From: Akkermansiaceae bacterium
Lineage (GTDB): Bacteria > Verrucomicrobiota > Verrucomicrobiia > Verrucomicrobiales > Akkermansiaceae
Direction of reading: 5' to 3'
Assembly (NCBI GenBank): GCA_018402445.1
Contig: JAGYIT010000007.1
Location: 620,001-684,000, forward strand
DNA length: 64,000 bases
Shown: positions 48,401 to 60,450 of the stretch, piece after piece
Layout: every line of letters begins with the position of its first letter
Position numbering within the stretch: position 1 is the first letter of the stretch
Made by a program: the position numbers and the translations under genes
Notes under the pieces: generated by a model
Seen by the model: the letters and a program-made list of their open reading frames with translations, nothing else
Told to the model about the DNA's origin: nothing
Databases searched by the model: none

Positions 48401-49373
48401 CGCGAAATCCCCCGAAACACAAGCCGGCATCCTCGCCGTCCTCGCCACCGCGAAGCACGCTCCGGCCGTGGCCCTCGCGAAGGAAGCCATGAAACACGAC
48501 TCCGCCACCGTCCGCGCGGCCGCCGTCCAAACCTACGCCATCCTCGCCGGTGCCGACTCCATCCCCGAAATCCTCGCCCACCTCAACACCGCCACCGACA
48601 CAGCCGACACGCAAGGCTGCGAGGACGCCCTCGCTCCCTTCTGCGAAGACCCCGCCACCGCCGCCGTGCTGCGCGATGCCATCCTCAAAGCGGGCGACTC
48701 CACCTCCCCGGATGCCCAAGCGACCCGATACTACCTCCTCGCCCGCATCGGCGACGCGAAGTCCATCGACGTCCTCCGCAAGGCCGCCGCCATTGATGAT
48801 GCCGCGTCCTTCAACCGCGTCATGCTCGCTCTCTCCTACTCGCCCTCCCGCGAGGCCGACAAGGTCATGCTCGAAATCGCCGCCGCCGCCCCCAAGCGCG
48901 CCGCCATCCTCGGCCCCCACTCCGTCCGCCGCATGGTCATCGGCCCCAAAGGTTACGGCGATATCACCGTCGACCAAGCCATCGACTTCGCCGACGCGAT
49001 GCTCAAGATCACCCTCGAACCCCGCATCGTGAAACTGCTGGGCACCATCCACGAAGCCCGCGCCCTGCACACCCTCATGTTCTGCCTCAAAAAAGGATTT
49101 TCCGGTGCCGCCGAAAGCCTCATCGCCAACGCCGAAGGCATGGAAAAACTCAGCCCCTCCGACTCAAAGATCGCCGCCAAAGCCCTGCAGGACGTCATCG
49201 AATACATCGAAGTCACAAGACTGCGCGGCGGCATCAAGGCCCACATGGATAAGGACGACAACTATGTCGGCTGGAAAGCCCTCCAGGCCCGCGCCGGAAA
49301 AGTCCTCCTCAAAATCCACAAACCTGAAGCTGCACCCATCCCCACATTCGATGGCTTGGATCTGGATCGCTAG
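45408..49373 (+). CDS. Exported PDZ / alpha-toroid / HEAT-repeat protein
   Basis: A 1321-residue protein from ATG 45408 with a signal peptide (LFLLFSFTALTFAA). A PDZ-like domain spans about residues 50-140 (GISGFMSGGAVGDQLLVQ, LPGDVITGINGVKF). A helical region about 235-560 carries WHHGFIGLYCALYYDATGD and GHTFAFPSFNGG motifs reminiscent of alpha/alpha-toroid terpenoid-cyclase or DUF6288-type domains. HEAT-like repeats run from about 600 to 1250. Likely a periplasmic scaffold. The upstream ATG at 45324 would translate the nonamer array and is not used here. Confidence 0.85.
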   Translation: MKPLFLLFSFTALTFAAEREVTEEQQAAIESGGVVVQETLRPENLTDLTKGEGLPPSKNKPYLYHFGPTGISGFMSGGAVGDQLLVQSTIKGSPAEGKFLPGDVITGINGVKFQAGGNLGFTIGNAIIEAEREVNAGKITFQVWRDKNYPARTGAKNIAGTDIDQLINEVESDDSLYDWKPEEAQKEEVKNMDLKKFPLDPITLEVELKLRTFPDYADTAPYDCPKTQQILEDAWKSLEQRFVADPKNPRSGKGGVIEAIALVASGKPEHRELVKQWVRSQNCPWQPPTQPIGAMFEPGYKGYKGFQTWHHGFIGLYCALYYDATGDEYVLPALRKYAIEAAMGQSKAGTWGHTFAFPSFNGGKFHEMNPGYGALNAAGNRAFFLIALAQKLGIEHPAIDDAVKRSHRFFGSFVDQGALPYGDHVAAATDDSNGKNAGTAFAMKLIGDDYAAKYFAMMSAHASFTPRGGHAHDYHTNWSPWGATLCGPEIRTMAERNMRWRRTLCRMYDGSFVYHSPTEKYGTLRDPTATEVFHQAVIHKQTLITGKDLDESLFPDERETKQFLASAYGQLNNDHLKNLAGKPWIERSTDELFDLLDIFMPKARKAFAVELGKRFQAGESEIAPRLVALLTHENARFRHGALCALEACGNDIFLSNLSKITPLLNDPKDFVRITAVETISKASNDAEIQLALLETAVSDRTALAPNSVRNAIQTSLSKSEAAVSKTPFQADIDEALVTRALTNLILEETGGGPFVKSKVGVWDKDTVIRLAGPLTFIAEEEQVYDQMFGARNAPAQAMLSKFGYLEAIQTNAHRLRLKAEIPRRIRGEAGFKDPLVNPALVAKYPGVFADLTDEIKATLIANPIEEIQITDETNKFRKLIVPLSKVLITIEANKTPAKFPSIADDARKLFLAELNAAEGTGAKIKLCRAALADPESKHTFRQIAAMDALVELLEAEALEDILPYLGSDYWRIRDHSSALAANLVKSGAGSSLIASFATAKSPETQAGILAVLATAKHAPAVALAKEAMKHDSATVRAAAVQTYAILAGADSIPEILAHLNTATDTADTQGCEDALAPFCEDPATAAVLRDAILKAGDSTSPDAQATRYYLLARIGDAKSIDVLRKAAAIDDAASFNRVMLALSYSPSREADKVMLEIAAAAPKRAAILGPHSVRRMVIGPKGYGDITVDQAIDFADAMLKITLEPRIVKLLGTIHEARALHTLMFCLKKGFSGAAESLIANAEGMEKLSPSDSKIAAKALQDVIEYIEVTRLRGGIKAHMDKDDNYVGWKALQARAGKVLLKIHKPEAAPIPTFDGLDLDR

Positions 49374-49490
49374 GCGCGGGGCTTCGGTGTGTGTCGCAAA
49401 AAAGATGTCGCTCGTCGTGGAATTCTGCAAGAAGTGAAAATCGCCGCATGTATTCGGTATCTCACCAACGACCAGAAACACCCCGAAAAC

Positions 49491-50495
<1,005 letters not shown>

Positions 50496-50498
50496 GAA

Positions 50499-50596
50499 GA
50501 GGAGTCGGGAATCAGGAGTCAGGAATCAGTTCTTCCCGCCCTGGCCACCGCCCACCGCCCACCGCACCACCGATCACCGATCACCGATCACCGATC
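50499..50596 (+). repeat. Three consecutive heptamer tandem repeats
   Basis: AGGAGTC-type units at 50499-50532 (four), CCACCGC units at 50547-50567 (three) and CACCGAT units at 50569-50596 (four). All have a seven-base period. They fill most of the 119 bp between the MoxR stop and the DUF58 start. Confidence 0.88.
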
Positions 50597-50614
50597 ACTG
50601 TCCCCTGACATCCC

Positions 50615-51544
50615 ATGTCCGAACACCTGCCCGAAATCCATTACCTCAGGCCCGAGTTGCTTCAGCAGCTCGGCGATCTCGAGCTCATCGCCCGCGAGCT
50701 GGTGGAAGGTCTTCGCGTGGGCAGCCACCGCAGCCCGCTGAAGGGCTTCAGCACCGAGTTCGCCCACCACCGCCAATACGTGCCGGGCGATGCGATCCGG
50801 AACATCGACTGGCGGGTCTATGGCCGCACCGGGCGGTATTACACGAAGCTCTACGAGGCCGAGACCAACTTCGACTGCCACCTCCTCATCGATGCCAGCG
50901 CTTCGATGAACTACGCGTCGGGAAAGGTCAGCAAGCTGGAATACGCCAAGTTCCTCGCTGCCTCGCTCGCCTACATCGTGCTCAAGCAGCGCGACTCGGT
51001 CGGGCTCTCGGTCTTCGATACGGAGGTGCGCGCCTACCTGCCTCCGCGCTCGACGATGGGCATCCTGGTGCACATCGACCGCTTGCTGCGCGAAACCAAA
51101 TCCCTTCCCAAAACCACCATCGCCAAGCAGCTCAACGACATCGCGATGATGATGAAGCGCCGCTCGTTCGTGATCGTGATTTCGGATTTCCTAGCGGATG
51201 TGGACGATGTCATCAAGGGGCTCGGCCGCCTGCGCCACGGCGGCCACAACGTGCTCCTGATGCAGACCCTCGATCCCTACGAGATCGAATTTCCCTTCGA
51301 GGGCATCTGGCGTTTCGACGGACTCGAGCAGGAGGATCCGCTGATCACCCAGCCGGAGCGCATCCGCACGGACTATCTCAAAAATTTCGCCGAGCATCGC
51401 GAAGCCCTGCGCGCGGGCTGCATCGCCGACCACATCGACTACACGCTGGTCGATACCTCGCGCCCGCTCGACGCGGTGCTCAGCCAGTTCTTTTTCGAAC
51501 GTGAATCCACCATCGGAGGCGGTGCCGCCCCGGAAAGATTATGA
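50615..51544 (+). CDS. DUF58 domain protein
   Basis: A 309-residue soluble protein of the MoxR-associated DUF58 family, with the family core YVPGDAIRNIDWRVYGRTG (residues 55-73) and a VWA-like strand LLIDASASM (91-99) resembling a MIDAS site. It likely works with the MoxR ATPase. Its stop overlaps the BatA start by ATGA. Confidence 0.94.
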   Translation: MSEHLPEIHYLRPELLQQLGDLELIARELVEGLRVGSHRSPLKGFSTEFAHHRQYVPGDAIRNIDWRVYGRTGRYYTKLYEAETNFDCHLLIDASASMNYASGKVSKLEYAKFLAASLAYIVLKQRDSVGLSVFDTEVRAYLPPRSTMGILVHIDRLLRETKSLPKTTIAKQLNDIAMMMKRRSFVIVISDFLADVDDVIKGLGRLRHGGHNVLLMQTLDPYEIEFPFEGIWRFDGLEQEDPLITQPERIRTDYLKNFAEHREALRAGCIADHIDYTLVDTSRPLDAVLSQFFFERESTIGGGAAPERL

Positions 51545-53703
51545 GTTTCCTCAATCCACTTTTGTTGATCGGCGCGTTGGGCATCGCCCTGCCCATCCTC
51601 GCGCACCTGCTCAACCGTCATCAGGTGCGGCACACCGACTGGGCCGCGATGCAATTCCTCAACCGCAGCGTGCGGGTGCGCTCCCGCCAGATCAAGTTGC
51701 GCGACCTTTTGCTGCTGCTGATGCGCTGCATGGCTTTGCTGTTGCTGGTTTTCGCGCTGGCGCGTCCGGCCTGGGAGAAAAGCTCATGGTTTCCCGGTGA
51801 ACGGCGGGCCGGGGTGGTGATCGCCATCGACTCGTCCTTCAGCATGGGGTGCGGCGGCGAGGACGGCACTCGTTTCGATGAGGCCATGAAACGCGTGGAG
51901 ATCATCCGCAGCAAGATGGCACCCGGCGATCCGGTGACCGTGGTGATGCTCGGCGGTGACCAGCAGGTGGTATTGCGCAACATGGCCTACGATGCGAAAC
52001 GCTTCGGGGAGGCTGTCGCAAACCTCAGCCCCGGCCCCGGATCGATGGATCTCGTCAACGAACCCAAGCGACTCGCCGAACTGGTGGCGGACATGGAAGC
52101 CCCTCAGAAGGAGGTTTACCTGATCACCGACGCCCAGGCTGCGGATTGGAAACAGCCTTCCGCCCGACTGCGCGAGGCGCTCGCCGAACTCAACACCCAA
52201 GCTGGGGTTTTCGTGGTGCCGGTACGGAGCGGGGACGACAACCTTGCCGTCACCGATCTCGAGCTGGTGGCCGGCGCGTTGCGCAAAGGCACGACCGCCC
52301 GCTACCGCGCCACCGTCCGCAACTTCGGCTCCGCGCCCGCCTCCAACATCGCGGTGCAATGTCGTGTCGATGGCGTGGAGATCGACCGCAAGGTCATCCC
52401 CGTGATCGCCCCCGGCGATTCCGAGACCGTCTCTCTTTTCGTTCCCTTCCACAATGCCGGGGCGACCGGAATCACCGCAGAAATCACCGGCGATCCGCTG
52501 GACGCGGACAACGTGCGGCGCACGGTGGCTGTGGTGCGCGACCGGGTCTCGGTGCTTTGCGTCGATGGCTCGTCCGGCGATGCCGGGCGGCTAGTGGTCG
52601 CGGCGCTGATGGCGCGGGCGGGTGGCATCCAGGGGGAGGACTACAGCGCGCGTGCCGTGCCGTGGTTGTCGTTTCCCGCGGAGGATCTCAGTCAGGTCGA
52701 TGTGCTTGTGTTCACGGATGTTCCCGAAATCACGGAGGGGCAGGCGAAACAGCTCGAACAATTCGTGCGGCGCGGAAACGGCCTGGTTTGGTTCGGCGGC
52801 GATCAGGTGAAGGCCTCCGCCTGGAACGAGCGTGCCGCGAGCGCGGAAACCCCGCTGTTGCCCGCCGTGATCCGCGAAGCCATGACCACCGGCGATGCTC
52901 TCGGCGCAGGCAAACCGCTGGATGCGGATTTGTCCGATCATCCGGTCTGCCTGCCGCTGATGTCCCTGCCCGAGGATTTGCTCGGTGAAGCCCGCTTCAT
53001 GCGCCTGCTGGAAGTCGAGCCTTTGCCTAACAGCTATCCCGTGCTGCGGCTCGCGGGCAGCGGAGCGCCGGTGCTGTTAGAAAAAGCGCTCGGCCGCGGC
53101 CAGGTATTCCAGTTCACCACCACCGCAGAGACCACATGGAACAACATGGCGCTGACCCCGGTTTTCCCGCTGGTCCTGCAACAGATCGTCACCTACCTGT
53201 CGGGCCGCGAGTTCGAACGTCCGCGCGTCGTCGGCGATTCGCTCACCCTCACCTATGCCGAGCAGCCGGACGCCAGCGACGCGGTGTTCGAGACGCCTTC
53301 CGGGGAAAACATCACCGTGCCGGTGCGCGAAGTCGGCGGACAGTTTGTCGCCCTGTTAGAAAACGCTCACGAGGCCGGTTACTACACCGCTCGCGTCAGC
53401 GTGCAGGCGGCTGGCCTGCCGATTGCGGTGAACGTCGATCCGCGCGAGTCGCAGGTCGCCAGCCTCGACGAGACCGAACTTCGCACGAACATCGAGGCGC
53501 TCGGGCTTCAGGTGGCCGCGAGCGGCGACGAGTTGGCGACGGCCATCGAGTCCACCCGCACCGGTCGCTCCGCCTGGCGCACCTTCATGATCGCGGCGCT
53601 CGTCCTCCTCCTTCTCGAATGCCTGCTGGCCGACCGCATGCTTTCCCGCGGCCGCGCCAAGGTCGACGAACCCTCCTCCAACCCCGTGCCCGGGAATGCC
53701 TGA
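51541..53703 (+). CDS. BatA-like membrane protein with VWA domain
   Basis: A 720-residue protein. The N-terminal BatA signature (FLNPLLLIGALGIALPILAHLL and a second helix LLLLLMRCMALLLLVFALARPAW) is followed by a VWA domain beginning at IAIDSSFSMG with Asp97-Ser-Ser-x-Ser (MIDAS). A CARDB/beta-rich part comes next, then a glutamine-amidotransferase-like region (VLCVDGSSG, VLVFTDVPEI) and a C-terminal helix about 680-700. A MoxR-dependent membrane complex role is inferred from the gene order. It overlaps the next gene by eight bases. Confidence 0.92.
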   Translation: MSFLNPLLLIGALGIALPILAHLLNRHQVRHTDWAAMQFLNRSVRVRSRQIKLRDLLLLLMRCMALLLLVFALARPAWEKSSWFPGERRAGVVIAIDSSFSMGCGGEDGTRFDEAMKRVEIIRSKMAPGDPVTVVMLGGDQQVVLRNMAYDAKRFGEAVANLSPGPGSMDLVNEPKRLAELVADMEAPQKEVYLITDAQAADWKQPSARLREALAELNTQAGVFVVPVRSGDDNLAVTDLELVAGALRKGTTARYRATVRNFGSAPASNIAVQCRVDGVEIDRKVIPVIAPGDSETVSLFVPFHNAGATGITAEITGDPLDADNVRRTVAVVRDRVSVLCVDGSSGDAGRLVVAALMARAGGIQGEDYSARAVPWLSFPAEDLSQVDVLVFTDVPEITEGQAKQLEQFVRRGNGLVWFGGDQVKASAWNERAASAETPLLPAVIREAMTTGDALGAGKPLDADLSDHPVCLPLMSLPEDLLGEARFMRLLEVEPLPNSYPVLRLAGSGAPVLLEKALGRGQVFQFTTTAETTWNNMALTPVFPLVLQQIVTYLSGREFERPRVVGDSLTLTYAEQPDASDAVFETPSGENITVPVREVGGQFVALLENAHEAGYYTARVSVQAAGLPIAVNVDPRESQVASLDETELRTNIEALGLQVAASGDELATAIESTRTGRSAWRTFMIAALVLLLLECLLADRMLSRGRAKVDEPSSNPVPGNA

Positions 53704-56060
53704 CCCTTTGCTTATGATCCTCGGACTCGACAATTTCTTCTGGGCGCGCCCGCTTCCCGCTCCGCTGATGATCGCGGTGTTCCTGACGGTGGTGCTGCTC
53801 AGCATTTACCTCTACCGTCGCCCTTGGGGCTTGCCGCTGTGGCTGCGGATCGGTCTTGGCGCGGCGCGTCTGATAGCGCTCGCCCTAGTGGTGGCTTCGC
53901 TTTTCGAGCCGACCGCCGTGGTGACCGAAACCCACACCCAGGAGCGCACCCTGCCTGTCCTCATCGACGTTTCCGAAAGCATGTCCATGCAGGATCAGCG
54001 CAAGAACGCGCTGGACATCGCCGCCGCCGCCGCCGCGTTGGGGATGCTCAGCGAAGAGACGCTCGAAGCCGATGAGCTGGTGATGCGTCTCGACGCCGAC
54101 CAACGCCAGGCGATCCAATCCGCCTCGCGCCTCGACCTCGCGCGCGGCATCCTCCGCTATCCAGCTGCGCCCGTTCTCAAGGAACTCGGCGAATCGTTCG
54201 ACATCAGCTACCACAGCTTCGGCCGCTCGACGCACATCCTCAGCGATGACGATCTGAAGATCCTCACCGCAAACGAGCCGGCCACCGCGATCGCGGCCTC
54301 GCTGGAGGCGGTGGCCAAATCGGGCGCGACCGTACCGGCGGGCATCGTGCTGCTGACCGACGGTATCGAAAACACGTCTTCCAAGCGCATCGAGGCCGTG
54401 CTCCAGGATCTCGGCGCGCGCGGCATCCCGGTTTTCCCCATGCCCATCGGCCTAGAAGAGCCCGACGACGTCTCAATCCGCAACATCGTGATGCAGGAGG
54501 TCGCGTTCTCCGGCGACAGCGTGCCGGTGCAGGTGCAGGTGCTGTCCAAGGGCTATGAGAAGCGCACGGCTCGGCTCAGCATCCAGCTCAACGACCGCCA
54601 GGTGTTCCAGCGCCAGATCCGCCTCAAGGGTGGGCTGCAGTTCGAGGACGTGGAGTTCAACGTCGATCTTTACGAAAAGGGCGCAGCCCGCATCGCGGTC
54701 ATCATCGAGCCGTTCGAGGATGAGATTTCCGTGGCCAACAACCGGGTCGAGCGCAGCATCCGGGTGGTCAACGAAAAGGTCAACGTGCTCTACATCGAGG
54801 GTAATAACCGCTGGGAGTTCCGCTACCTGAGCGCGATCCTCAAACGCGACCCGCGCCTCAACACGACCTTCATCTCCTCCTCCGCCGGGCCGGAGTTCGC
54901 ACGGAATTCGCCCGAGCACATCGAGCGCTTCCCCTCCAAACGCGTGGAGGCTTTCAAATACGACCTAGTCATCCTCGGCGATGTCGATGCGGCGTTTTTC
55001 ACGGCCGAGGAGCTGAGCCTGCTCGAGGAACTGATCCGCGACCGGGGCGCTTCGCTGCTGGTGCTCTGCGGCCCGATGCACACGCCCTCCTCGTATGTCG
55101 GCACGCCGATTGAGACGATCATGCCGGTGCGCTTCGATGCGGACAGCGAGTGGGAAATGACCTCGGATGTCGGTCTATCCGGTGCTGACTCCCGAAGGGC
55201 GCAGCAGCATGGTGATGTTGTTGGAAAACGAGACCGAGGAGAACGACCGCATCTGGAGCCGCGTTGCACCGCTCGATCACTTGCCGCCGCTGCTCGGAAC
55301 CAAGCCCGGTGCCACGGTGCTCGCCACGCTTTCCGATGCGGCCAGTGGTTCGCAGGGATATCCGCTGGTCGCATGGCACCGCTACGGCACCGGCAAGTGC
55401 ATGTCCATCGCCAGCGACCGCCTGTGGCGCCTGCGCTTCAAGACCGGCGACAAATACCACTGGCGCGTGTGGTCGCAGTCGATCCAGTTCCTCACGCTTT
55501 CGCGCCTGATGGGCGAGCACAAGCGCATCCGCCTGGAGACCGACCGCACGCTTTATCAGGACGGGGAACAAACGCGCCTCTATGCCCACGTGCTGGACGA
55601 GGATTTCGAGCCGGTCATCCAGCCGTCATTCCAGATCTCGGTCAACGGTGCGGATGGCAATGCCCTGCGCGAAGCGGTGAGCCTGCAGCCCGACCGCACC
55701 TCGCCGGGGCTTTACGAAGGCTACTTCACCGCGCCCGTGGCGGGGCGCTACCGCCTAGAGGCGAACGAGGATGATAAGGAAATTTCCAATACCACCGAGT
55801 TCCAGGTGGCCACCGTCAACCGCGAGCTTTCCGACACCAATATGCGCCGCGACGGCCTGAAACGCATCGCCCAGCTCACCGGCGGCAGCCTGCTGGCGCC
55901 GGAGGAAATGGCGAAATTGGGAAGCCTGTTGGATGCCAAACCCATCACCACCACCGTGCGTTCGGAGCGACCGCTGTGGGATAGCTGGCTGGTGGCCGCG
56001 CTGCTCATCGGCTTGCTCGGCACGGAGTGGATATTGCGCAGACGAAACGACCTAACCTGA
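53696..56060 (+). CDS. VWA / amidotransferase-like membrane protein (apparent frameshift)
   Basis: About 787 residues after correction of one extra base near 55165-55166. Two N-terminal helices (about 22-40, 52-70) are followed by a VWA-like domain starting LPVLIDVSESMSMQ with Asp91-Val-Ser-x-Ser. A central beta region, a GATase1-like domain (LVILGDVDAAFFT, LLVLCGPMH) and a C-terminal helix near LVAALLIGLLGTEWIL complete it. The frame from 53696 continues past 55166 only as nonsense, while VYPVLTPEGRSSMVML continues in the next frame to 56060. It resembles a paralogue of the preceding BatA-like protein. Confidence 0.85.
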
Positions 56061-59000
56061 TGAGCCAAGAATCCAACACCACCCTCGACCAATGCCTGCG
56101 CGCCGTCTGGCGGCGCACGCAGCGCGGCTATGCCACCGGTGCCTTGCTGGCATTCGCCCGCTGGTTCGTCCCACTTTTCCTGGTCGTCATCCTCATCGAC
56201 CGCCTGGCCTACCTGCCGGGCTGGCTGCGTGCCGTGGCCGCGCTGTCGTTGCTTGCGGTTGCCCTGCGCCAAGCATGGTTTCATGGCGGTTCGCGCCTGC
56301 GGCGTTTCGATGCCACCCTCACCGCCCAGCAGGTCGAGCACGCACAGGGCGGCCTGGACAGCCTGCTGGTCACCGCATTGCAGTTCCAGAAACAGGGGGC
56401 TTCCCCCGGCACTTCGGCGGCGATGTGGGAACACAGCCAACGCAAGGCTCAGGAGGTGGCACGCTACATCGTTCCCCGGGAAGTGGTTCCCATGACCGCG
56501 CTGAAGCGCCCGCTGCGCATCGCGCTCAGCATCGCCGGACTGCTGCTGATTTTCGCCCTCCTTAACGGCTCCTTCCTTGCGGCCGGTTTGGGTCGCCTGT
56601 TCACGCCTTGGCTAGCCATCGCCTATCCGACCGATACGAAAATCCATCTGGGTTCAGGTGAAATGGTGATCCAGGAGGGCGCACCGGCCAGCGTCGAGAT
56701 TAGGCTTTCCGGAAGATCCCGAAGACCGCCGAACTCGCGCTGCGCACCGGCGAAGGCAAGCCGCGCGAAATCGATCTCGAGGTCGTCGATAAGATCTGCA
56801 CCTACGAAATCACCTCGGCCTCGCGCGATTTCAGCTACCGCGTCCATGCCGGCGATGCCCGCAGCGGCTGGCGCCAGGTGCGCGTGATCCCCGCTCCCCG
56901 CATGGCCAAGGTGGCGGTCGAATTGGATTTTCCCGACTACATTGATCGCCCGAACGAAACCGTCGAGGCATTGACCCTGACCGTGCCGGAGGAAACCAAG
57001 GTGAGCTGGAAACTCACCCTCGACACGCCGATCCGCGAGGCCACGCTGATCCGCGATGATGCCGCCGACCTGCCGCTGGAGATCGGTGAGGACGGGCGCA
57101 CGCTCACGCTTTCGGAAACCGCATCCGCCTCCCGCGGCTACAGTTTTTCGTGGGTCGAAAAGAGCTACGGCTTCGCCTTCACCAGCCCCCGGTATTTCCT
57201 GCAGGTAGCCTCGGATCAAGCGCCGCGCGTCGAGCTGACCGCGCCCCTTGCCAATCTCAACGCCTTGCTCGGGCGGCCGCTGGAACTTGCGGTGCGCATG
57301 CAGGACGATCACGGTATCGGCGCGGTTCGCATCATCCACCGCGTGAACCGCCGGCCGAGAAAACCGTCGAGCTGCCGGCTCCCGCTCCTGGCAGCGAGGG
57401 CGAGCAGGTGCTGGACTGGGACTACCGCAAGGATTTGCCCGACCTGCAGATCGGCGACTCGGTATCCTTCCTGGTCGAAGTGTCCGACAAGTATCCCGGC
57501 GAGGACGGAGCGCACACGGTGCGCACCGAGACACGGCGCATCACCTTCCTTTCCCGCGAAGATTACCTGGCCGAGGTCAACAAGCAGATGGATCGCCTGC
57601 TCACAAGGGTGCGCACGCTTTATCGCCAACAGCGCGCGGCCCACGAACTCGCGCTCGGCCTCGATCCTGCGGCTGAGAGTTTCGTTTCCATCTGCCAGCT
57701 CGAAGCGATCCGCCAGGAAATGGTGCGCGAACAGCTCGTCACCACCGCCGATGAAGTCCAGGCCTTGCTCGACGACCTCGCCGCCAACCAGGTCACCGAT
57801 GCGGTGGAAAGCGATTCCCTCGCCGCCGTGCGCGACGCCCTGCGCACCATCGCCGCCGATCATGTCGCCCGCGCCGCCGATCTCATGCGGGCACAGGTCG
57901 GTGCCGAAAAGCGCGATCCGCAACCGGCCATCGGAGCGATCAACGAGGCCGCGCGTGAGCTGGCGGGACTCGTTCTGCAGCGTGGCATCGAAGCCTCCCG
58001 CGAGGTCTATGCACGGGAGACCCGGATGCTGGCTGGCGAATTGGCAAGGCTGCGCCTGCGCCTATTGACCGCCTCCCCGGACGAGGCCGAGGCTCTTGCC
58101 AAGGCGCACGAGGACGTGGCCGCCTGGACCGACGACCTGCTCAACAAGCTCACCGCAGGAATGCGCTACGACAACAAGGCGCTGGCCGTGCTCGGGCTCA
58201 GCCGCGGCATTCACGCCCTCCGCACCTCCAAGTTGTCCGATGAAATTCGCAATGCCGCCAAGCTGGCTCGTGAAGGCCGGATGGCAGACGCCGCCGCCGC
58301 ACAATATCCCCTGTCCCTACCTCTGATTGAGGCGGAGTTCCCCATGCGCGCAGGCTCCGACTACGCCCTGATCCGCGATCTGCGCGAGCAACTCACCTTC
58401 CTGATCGCCGAGCAGCAGCAACTCCAAACGGAGAGCGGCGAGGCGGAAAATCTCGCAACACTGTCACAGCAGCAGGCCAGCCTGCGCAACCGTCTGGTGC
58501 TCGCCGCGCTGCCGACCGTCGCCGCGCCTCGCGCCCGTCTTTTCGAGTTGGAGCTGCCCGAGCCGCCACCCGGCCACGAACTCCGCCTGAAAACCGAGGC
58601 GCTGATGGGCGAAGCGACGACCCAGCTCAAGGCGAACGCCAAAGCCGAAGCATTGGCCAGCCAGACCGGTGCGATCGCCGCGCTTAAGGAACTTGATGCC
58701 ATTCTCACCGGCTGGTCGAATGAGCTCGCCAAGAAAACCCTGGGCGTTTCCTCACAGGTCTCCGATGCCAGCGCCCGCGCCGGGACTCTGGAACAATTTG
58801 AGGCTCGCCAGATCGCCCTTCTGGAGCAAACCGAGGAAGCCGCGCTCGATGAGAAAAATCCCAAAGAGGTCATCGAAGGGCAGCAGGCGCTGCTCGATGA
58901 GATCGGGATCTTTGCCAAGGAAATCTCCGACAGCGAATCGACCCCGGCCACTAGCCTCCTGCCGATCCTCGGCCGCCTCGAAGTGGTCGGCGAAGCGATG

Positions 59001-60430
59001 AAGGAAGCGTTAACCACGCTGCGCGACAACCGGGCGGAAGAAGCCCTCGAACCCCAGGAGCAGGCTGCCGTGGCGCTCGCCGAGGCAACCGCGCTGGCGC
59101 AAAACCAGGTCGCCCGTTTCACCTTGCTCCAGCAGCTCATCAGCTTCGAGCAGGCGGTGGCCAATGCTAGCGACGGCATGGCGGATGTCGTCGGCGGCCA
59201 GAATGATCTCATCGCCGCCACCAAGGTCGCCGACGAGAAATCGCTCCCGGCCCTGCTTGCGCCGCAGAAAAACCTACTCCAGTGCCTCACCGACATCGCA
59301 CCCGCGCTCGATCTCGTGGCGGCGCGCCTGGATGTCGGCACTCCGCTGGTGTTCGCCGCTTCCGACGTCGAGGATGCCCTGATGGCGATGGAGGATGACG
59401 ACGCCGAGGGTGCGGCCGAGATTCAGGAAATCGCCGTCGAATCGCTGGCCAAGGTCAACGCACTTGTCGCGGAGGTTTCGGTGCAGACCGCTTACGTGGC
59501 CGAGATCGTCGAGTATCTCCAGGATGCCCAGTCCACCGCCGCGATGCTCTCCTTCCGCCAACGCCAGATCCGCGAGGGCGAGGGCGACTTACTCAAAGCC
59601 CAGAAGACGCTCTGGCATCCGATGCCGCCGAATACGGCACCACCCTCACCGAGGTGGCGGGCCGGGTTGATTTCGGGAAACTCGACGAGAAGGTGAAGGA
59701 TAAGTTCGAGGGTTTCGATCTGTCCCTGGATTTCAACGCACCCGCCGCTTCCATGGCGCAGGTGGTTTCATTGATGCAATCCAAACAGCCCGCCACGGAC
59801 GACATGCTCGCCGCCGAGAAGGCCTTGGACACCAGCTCCCAGCAACTCAATGTCATCATCGAAATGCTCAACGGCTTGCCGAGCATCATCCTCACCAGTG
59901 CCGAGCCGCCAGAGCTCCATCGCCTGATCGACGTGCTCGACATCGCCAGCAAACACCGCGTCCTGCTACGCCAGACCCGCGGTGCCGGGGCGGAGGCATT
60001 GCCTTCCCTTTCCAAAGCGCAGCAGAAGCTGGCCGCGGAAACCGCCAAGGCCAACGAGGGGGAACTCACCCACCCGCTGCTTTCCAAGGCGCAAGAGCAG
60101 ATGGCTTCCCTCGACGACCAGCTCGCAACCGACCAGACTCTGCGCCATTTCATCATCGAGCAGGCGTTGATCCTCAACACCGCCGTGCCGCCCGCATCCT
60201 CCAGCGACAGCGATGTCCTTACCGAATCGGAAACCGACGATCTCTACTATGATGAATCAACCGGATTCCTCTCCGATTTCGTCAGCGGCGAGGCGCCCAA
60301 GGACAAGAAATCCGAGTGGGAAATCCTCGGCACCCGCAACCGCGCCGCGCTCAACCAGAACTTCGCCCGCGAGCTGCCTCTCGAATACCGCGCCACCCTC
60401 AAGGACTACTACGAAAAGGTCGCGAAATAA
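56060..60430 (+). CDS. Very large DUF4175-like membrane coiled-coil protein (three frameshifts)
   Basis: About 1457 residues after restoring single missing bases near 56711-56713, 57348-57351 and 59613-59615. Two helices near residues 34-73 and one near 155-180 anchor it. A periplasmic beta-rich part (about 200-420) follows, then long alpha-helical/coiled-coil stretches rich in Ala, Glu and Gln to the end (LEQFEARQIALLEQTEEAAL, LEPQEQAAVALAEATALAQN). This is the layout of DUF4175-type proteins found beside MoxR/Bat genes. Fragments in other frames each continue the sequence without overlap, so it is one gene. The start overlaps the previous stop (TGATG). Confidence 0.85.
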
Positions 60431-60450
60431 CACGTCCACCCATCCGCCCC

